In this document: positions 60,690 through 64,000 of the stretch, in pieces
Layout: every line of letters begins with the position of its first letter
Position numbering within the stretch: the first letter of the stretch is position 1
Assembly: GCA_021205365.1 (NCBI GenBank)
Contig: JAJPXP010000032.1
Coordinates: forward strand, 1-64,000
Source: Clostridia bacterium
Lineage (GTDB): Bacteria; Bacillota; Clostridia; Oscillospirales; Butyricicoccaceae
Direction: 5' to 3'
DNA length: 64,000 nt
Translations under genes and position numbers: made by a program
The notes under the pieces: generated by a model
Database searches by the model: none
Told to the model about the DNA's origin: nothing
The model's input: only the letters and a program-made list of their open reading frames with translations

Positions 60690-62063
60690 TTGGAAGAATT
60701 TCGAGAAAATCCACTAAAAGTGGAAAAAATCAGCCGCCTGCTGCGCAATTTTGCCATTCCAAGCATCATTGCCATGCTGGTCAGTGCATTATATAACATT
60801 GTCGATCAGATCTTTATCGGACAGAGCATCGGTGAACTCGGAAACGCTGCCACCAACGTTTCTTTTCCACTTACCACCATCTGCGTTGCCGTTTCTCTGC
60901 TGTTCGGCATCGGTGGTGCCTCAGCATTCAACCTGACAATGGGCCGCGGCGACCCGAAGCGGGCTGTTTACTACATCGGCAATGCTGCCACTATGCTTGC
61001 TTCCTGTGGCATCATCCTGTGCATTATTGCACATCTTTTCCTGACACCTATGCTGCAGTTCTTTGGTTCCCCGGATAATGTGCTCGGCTATGCCAAAACC
61101 TATACAGGCATTACGTCCATTGGCTTTCCATTTCTGATTCTGGCAACTGGCGGCGGGCATCTGATTCGTGCTGACGGCAGCCCCCGTTTTACAATGGCAT
61201 GCAATCTGACTGGTGCCGTCATCAATACAATTCTTGACCCGTTATTCATCTTCGGCTTTGGCTGGGGTATGGCTGGCGCCGGACTTGCTACAATTATCGG
61301 TCAGTTTATCTCAGGATGTATGGCAATCTATTATCTTTGCCACTATAAAACCGTAAAGCTGGAACGCAAGCATCTGCGTCCGCGTTGGGAAAACATCAGC
61401 TGGGTTATGTCCCTGGGTGCAGCATCCTGTTTCAACCAGATTGCCATGACCATCGTGCAGATTGCACTCAACAAGTCTCTGACCTATTATGGTGCACTTT
61501 CGATTTATGGCGAATCGATCCCGCTTGCCTGCGCAGGCATCATCACCAAGGTCAATCAGATCTTCTTTTCTGTCATCATTGGTCTGGCACAGTCCATTCA
61601 GCCGATTGCAAGCTTCAATTATGGTGCAAAACAGTATTCCCGCGTCCGTCAGGTTTATGGTCTGGCAATCCGAACCGGTTTTATCATTTCCATCCTGTCT
61701 TTTGTGGTATTCCAGCTTTTCCCACGGCAGATTATTTCTGTGTTCGGTTCCGGCGATGACTTATATTTCCAGTTTGCAATTTCCTATTTTCGCATTTATT
61801 TCTTCTGTACTTTTGTTAACTGCCTGCAGCCGATTTCGTCTACCTTCTTTACCGCAATCGGCAAACCAAAAAAAGGTATGTTCCTGTCTATGACACGGCA
61901 GATTCTTTTCCTGCTTCCGCTGATTCTGATTCTGCCCTTATTCTTCGGAATGGATGGTATTCTGTTCTCCGGTCCAATTGCGGACGGCGTTGCTGCTATT
62001 GTAGCAGTCATCATGATCCACTTTGAAATGCAGGACATGCGAAACAAAGAACAACGTCTGTGA
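60690..62063 (+). CDS. MATE-family efflux transporter
   Basis: A 457-residue, twelve-helix multidrug/cation antiporter. The N-terminal helix (NFAIPSIIAMLVSALYNIVDQIFIG) and the repeat at about residue 225 show the MATE pattern; it is the NorM/DinF-like branch common in Clostridia. The start is a TTG, either at 60690 (ten bases after GGAG, preferred) or 60681. A terminator-like hairpin upstream suggests that expression is conditional. Confidence 0.92.
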   Translation: MEEFRENPLKVEKISRLLRNFAIPSIIAMLVSALYNIVDQIFIGQSIGELGNAATNVSFPLTTICVAVSLLFGIGGASAFNLTMGRGDPKRAVYYIGNAATMLASCGIILCIIAHLFLTPMLQFFGSPDNVLGYAKTYTGITSIGFPFLILATGGGHLIRADGSPRFTMACNLTGAVINTILDPLFIFGFGWGMAGAGLATIIGQFISGCMAIYYLCHYKTVKLERKHLRPRWENISWVMSLGAASCFNQIAMTIVQIALNKSLTYYGALSIYGESIPLACAGIITKVNQIFFSVIIGLAQSIQPIASFNYGAKQYSRVRQVYGLAIRTGFIISILSFVVFQLFPRQIISVFGSGDDLYFQFAISYFRIYFFCTFVNCLQPISSTFFTAIGKPKKGMFLSMTRQILFLLPLILILPLFFGMDGILFSGPIADGVAAIVAVIMIHFEMQDMRNKEQRL

Positions 62064-62079
62064 TCTCATACATAAAAGC

Positions 62080-62113
62080 AAAGCGAGTGGTTTAAAATCC
62101 CACTCGCTTTTTT
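62080..62113 (+). terminator. MATE gene terminator
   Basis: AAGCGAGTGG and CCACTCGCTT with a nine-base loop, then TTTT. Confidence 0.85.
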
Positions 62114-62123
62114 GTCCGCAAAT

Positions 62124-63371
62124 CTATAGATTATGGTGTTTTTTCTGCTCCAGTTGTGCACGGTACTTCTTTCCAACCTTTTTTGACGAACCATAAACAG
62201 AGCCATGCGTAATGGTATCGACACCATATTTGTTCCGTATGGCATCCACAGCTTTATCCAGCTTCCGTGCTTTTTCCTTCTGTCTGTCCGGGAACAACGT
62301 CAGCTGCTCCATATCCTCCCTGGTGATTTCAGAAAGGGACAATCCCAGCAGGCGCAGCGGTGTTTTTTTATCCCACAGCTCCGCGAATAAATCTCTTGCA
62401 ATCGCATAAATTTCCGAAGTAATATCTGTTGGAATTTCCAGCTTATGCTGGTGCGAACGGTTTTTGAAATCGTTGGAACGGATGCTCACCGCAACGCAAT
62501 ATGCCTTCGCATGGTCAGCACGCATCCGGGATGCCACACTGTCCGCCAACGTCAGAAAAATCCGATTTGCCTGCTCCACAGCTGTCACATTGTTTTCCAG
62601 CGTTGTGGAAACGCTGTAGCCCTTTGCTTCCTGCTGCTGTGTCTGTACCGGTGAATCATCTATGCCGTTGGCATAACAGTGCAGCTGCATGCCCAGCTTA
62701 TTGCCAGTCAAAGCCTGAATCCACCGGACATCCCGCTGCGCTAGATCCCCAATGGTAAAAATACGTGCCTTCTGCAGCTTCTGTACTGTTGTATCGCCCA
62801 CAGTCAGCAGGTCACCGACAGGCAGCGGCCAAAGCTTTGACCTGATTTCGCTGGAAAACAGTGTATGCACCTTATCCGGCTTTTCAAAATCACTCGCCAT
62901 CTTTGCCAGCAGCTTATTTGAGCCGACACCGATATTTACCGTAAATCCCAGTGTGTCCCGGATTTTATCCTTGATTTCACAGGCAACGGCAATCGGGTCC
63001 GGGTAAATCGTCCCGGTTCCTGTCATATCCAAAAAGCATTCATCTATCGAAAATTTCTCCAAAACCGGCGCATAGCTCCGGCAGATATCCATAAAGGCAT
63101 GGGAGCATTTCTCATACAGCCGGAAATCCGGCGCGGCTATTTTTAGGTTTGGGCACTTCCGCAGCGCCATTCCCATTGGCTCACCTGTTCGTATACCGAA
63201 TTTCTTTGCCGGAATAGATTTCGCCAGCACAACACCGGTACGCTTTTCCGGGTTTCCACCAATACAGGACGGAATCAGCCGCAAATCTTCCTCTCCTGCT
63301 TTCACCCGCCTTGCAGCCTCCCAGGAAAGGTATGCGCTGTTGACATCAATATGAAAAATCAGCCGTTCCAT
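62124..63371 (-). CDS. dinB: Y-family DNA polymerase (Pol IV type)
   Basis: A 415-residue translesion polymerase. FHIDVNSAYLSWEA at the start replaces the usual DMDAFFA, with Asp and the steric-gate position occupied by Ala-Tyr. SIDECFLDMTGT near 109 holds the catalytic acidic pair, GVGSNKLLAKMAS near 153 the finger region, and the little-finger domain lies at 235-350. The C terminus is basic and lacks a clear clamp-binding peptide except QLTLFP near 365, which fits one. GGAGG lies 11 bases before the ATG. Confidence 0.93.
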   Translation of the reverse strand: MERLIFHIDVNSAYLSWEAARRVKAGEEDLRLIPSCIGGNPEKRTGVVLAKSIPAKKFGIRTGEPMGMALRKCPNLKIAAPDFRLYEKCSHAFMDICRSYAPVLEKFSIDECFLDMTGTGTIYPDPIAVACEIKDKIRDTLGFTVNIGVGSNKLLAKMASDFEKPDKVHTLFSSEIRSKLWPLPVGDLLTVGDTTVQKLQKARIFTIGDLAQRDVRWIQALTGNKLGMQLHCYANGIDDSPVQTQQQEAKGYSVSTTLENNVTAVEQANRIFLTLADSVASRMRADHAKAYCVAVSIRSNDFKNRSHQHKLEIPTDITSEIYAIARDLFAELWDKKTPLRLLGLSLSEITREDMEQLTLFPDRQKEKARKLDKAVDAIRNKYGVDTITHGSVYGSSKKVGKKYRAQLEQKKHHNL

Positions 63372-63542
63372 GCTATTCCTGCCTCCGTTCTCTGTCTGAC
63401 GGTCAGTTTTTATTTTATCATAACATGCAGCATCCGGAAGATCAAATGTAAACCAGAAAATGTTCCATATATATCCAAAAGTTTACAGTTTTCATTAAAA
63501 TATGCACATACTTTTAGCAGAACAGCGTGCTATAATAATTTA

Positions 63543-63580
63543 AAATCCTCCGACTAAAATCGACAGGATTTCTTTTCATT
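63543..63580 (+). promoter_or_regulatory. Leader hairpin before the activase gene
   Basis: AAATCCT and AGGATTT with a T-rich tail, just after a TATAAT at 63532-63537 with no clear -35. Possibly an attenuator; weak evidence. Confidence 0.3.
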
Positions 63581-63610
63581 CTTTTGATTTGTATATAGAG
63601 GTTTTCTTTT

Positions 63611-64000
63611 ATGTCCAACAAAAACAATTCACTTTGCCTCGGCCTTGATATTGGTTCTACCACCGTCAAGGCTGTTGTTCTCAAACCGGGCAGTACTGAG
63701 ATACTATTTTCCCAGTACCGACGCCATCACGCTGAGCAGGCTCGTGCGATCCGCAAGCTGCTGCAGGAAGTCAATACGGCATTCCCGGACCATAGTTTCC
63801 GCGTTGCTGTCTGCGGCTCCGGCGGCAAGCCTATCGCAGAACGGATTGGTGCACATTATGTGCAGGAAGTTGTGGCAAATGCTTCCGCTGTACGTACATT
63901 ATATCCGCAGGCACGCACTGCGATTGAGCTCGGCGGTCAGGATGCAAAAATTATTTTCTTCTATTATGATGAAGCTGCCGAACGTTTGGTGGCCTCCGAT
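63611..64000 (+). CDS. BadF/BcrA-type 2-hydroxyacyl-CoA dehydratase activase (partial)
   Basis: The first 130 residues of an ASKHA-fold ATPase; the gene runs off the window. LCLGLDIGSTTVKAVVL (residues 8-24) is the phosphate-1 motif, VAVCGSGGKPIAERIGA near 76 and TAIELGGQDAKIIFF near 107 are diagnostic for the BcrA/BadF/HgdC activases. These hydrolyse ATP to inject an electron into a dehydratase in amino-acid fermentation. The LGGQDAK form also occurs in the giant fused activase-dehydratase proteins, so the full length may be very large. GAGG lies ten bases upstream of the ATG. Confidence 0.88.
   Translation, partial: MSNKNNSLCLGLDIGSTTVKAVVLKPGSTEILFSQYRRHHAEQARAIRKLLQEVNTAFPDHSFRVAVCGSGGKPIAERIGAHYVQEVVANASAVRTLYPQARTAIELGGQDAKIIFFYYDEAAERLVASD

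Noticed and set aside
63372-63440. SOS box upstream of dinB
   Set aside because: No sequence close to the Firmicutes LexA consensus GAAC-N4-GTTC was found; only a short CTGAC-G-GTCAG palindrome is present.

Overview
The window looks like a chromosomal segment of a low-to-mid GC, Gram-positive, spore-forming-lineage anaerobe. Pointers are a threonyl T-box leader, a sigma-H-like factor, RqcH, a TagO/MnaA wall-sugar pair, and the start of a 2-hydroxyacyl-CoA dehydratase activase typical of amino-acid-fermenting Clostridia. A member of the Oscillospirales is my best inference, but nothing here fixes the genus. No rRNA, tRNA or CRISPR array was found.

Layout. 0-2.7 kb: a small divergent PAP2-type membrane protein, rsmE and a patatin-like lipase, plus an orphan promoter/terminator pair that may make a small RNA. 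2.9-8.5 kb: a sucrose PTS regulon, scrR-scrA-scrB-scrK, with LacI-type operators. 8.6-10.2 kb: a sodium-dependent transporter. 10.4-15.5 kb: response regulator, histidine kinase without an external sensor, ABC ATPase and a large FtsX-type permease. 15.5-18.6 kb, opposite strand: ECF-like sigma factor, membrane protein, ABC ATPase and ABC-2 permease. 18.7-20.9 kb: T-box plus thrS without a TGS domain. 20.9-23.1 kb: Nudix hydrolase and an L,D-transpeptidase.

23.2-25.9 kb is accessory DNA downstream of guaA. It holds two copies each of two related non-coding repeats with inverted termini, an unknown gene, a DUF3795 gene and a truncated GC-rich ORF. A 20-bp direct repeat (17/20) of the guaA 3' end suggests an eroded island in a guaA attachment site. 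25.9-35.5 kb is mostly core: guaA, rqcH, an alcohol/aldehyde dehydrogenase operon, an AT-rich AraC plus PUA-like pair, nif3-like, trmK and a DUF1858 gene.

35.62-48.17 kb is the main discovery: an integrated element of about 12.5 kb bounded by a perfect 28-bp direct repeat inside a terminator hairpin. Near both ends it has 11-bp-spaced arm-type repeats. It encodes an integrase with an inserted helix-turn-helix, a divergent repressor/Cro-like switch with three operator-like sites, an excisionase-like HTH protein, a replication initiator, a DnaC-like loader, a sigma factor and zinc-binding proteins. An iteron-like tract may be its origin. No capsid, portal, terminase or relaxase was seen. Its cargo includes an AbiH-family abortive-infection protein, an XRE/DUF2971 pair and a two-TM protein. 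It resembles a self-replicating phage satellite or phage-plasmid relic carrying defence genes.

48.2-64 kb returns to core genes: zinc-ribbon protein, sigH with an apparently leaderless promoter, glmM, ruvCAB, a PLP-dependent lyase, a GNAT enzyme, wecB/mnaA, tagO, an aminotransferase, a small export protein, a PAP2 phosphatase, a MATE pump behind a terminator-like leader, dinB and the start of an activase.
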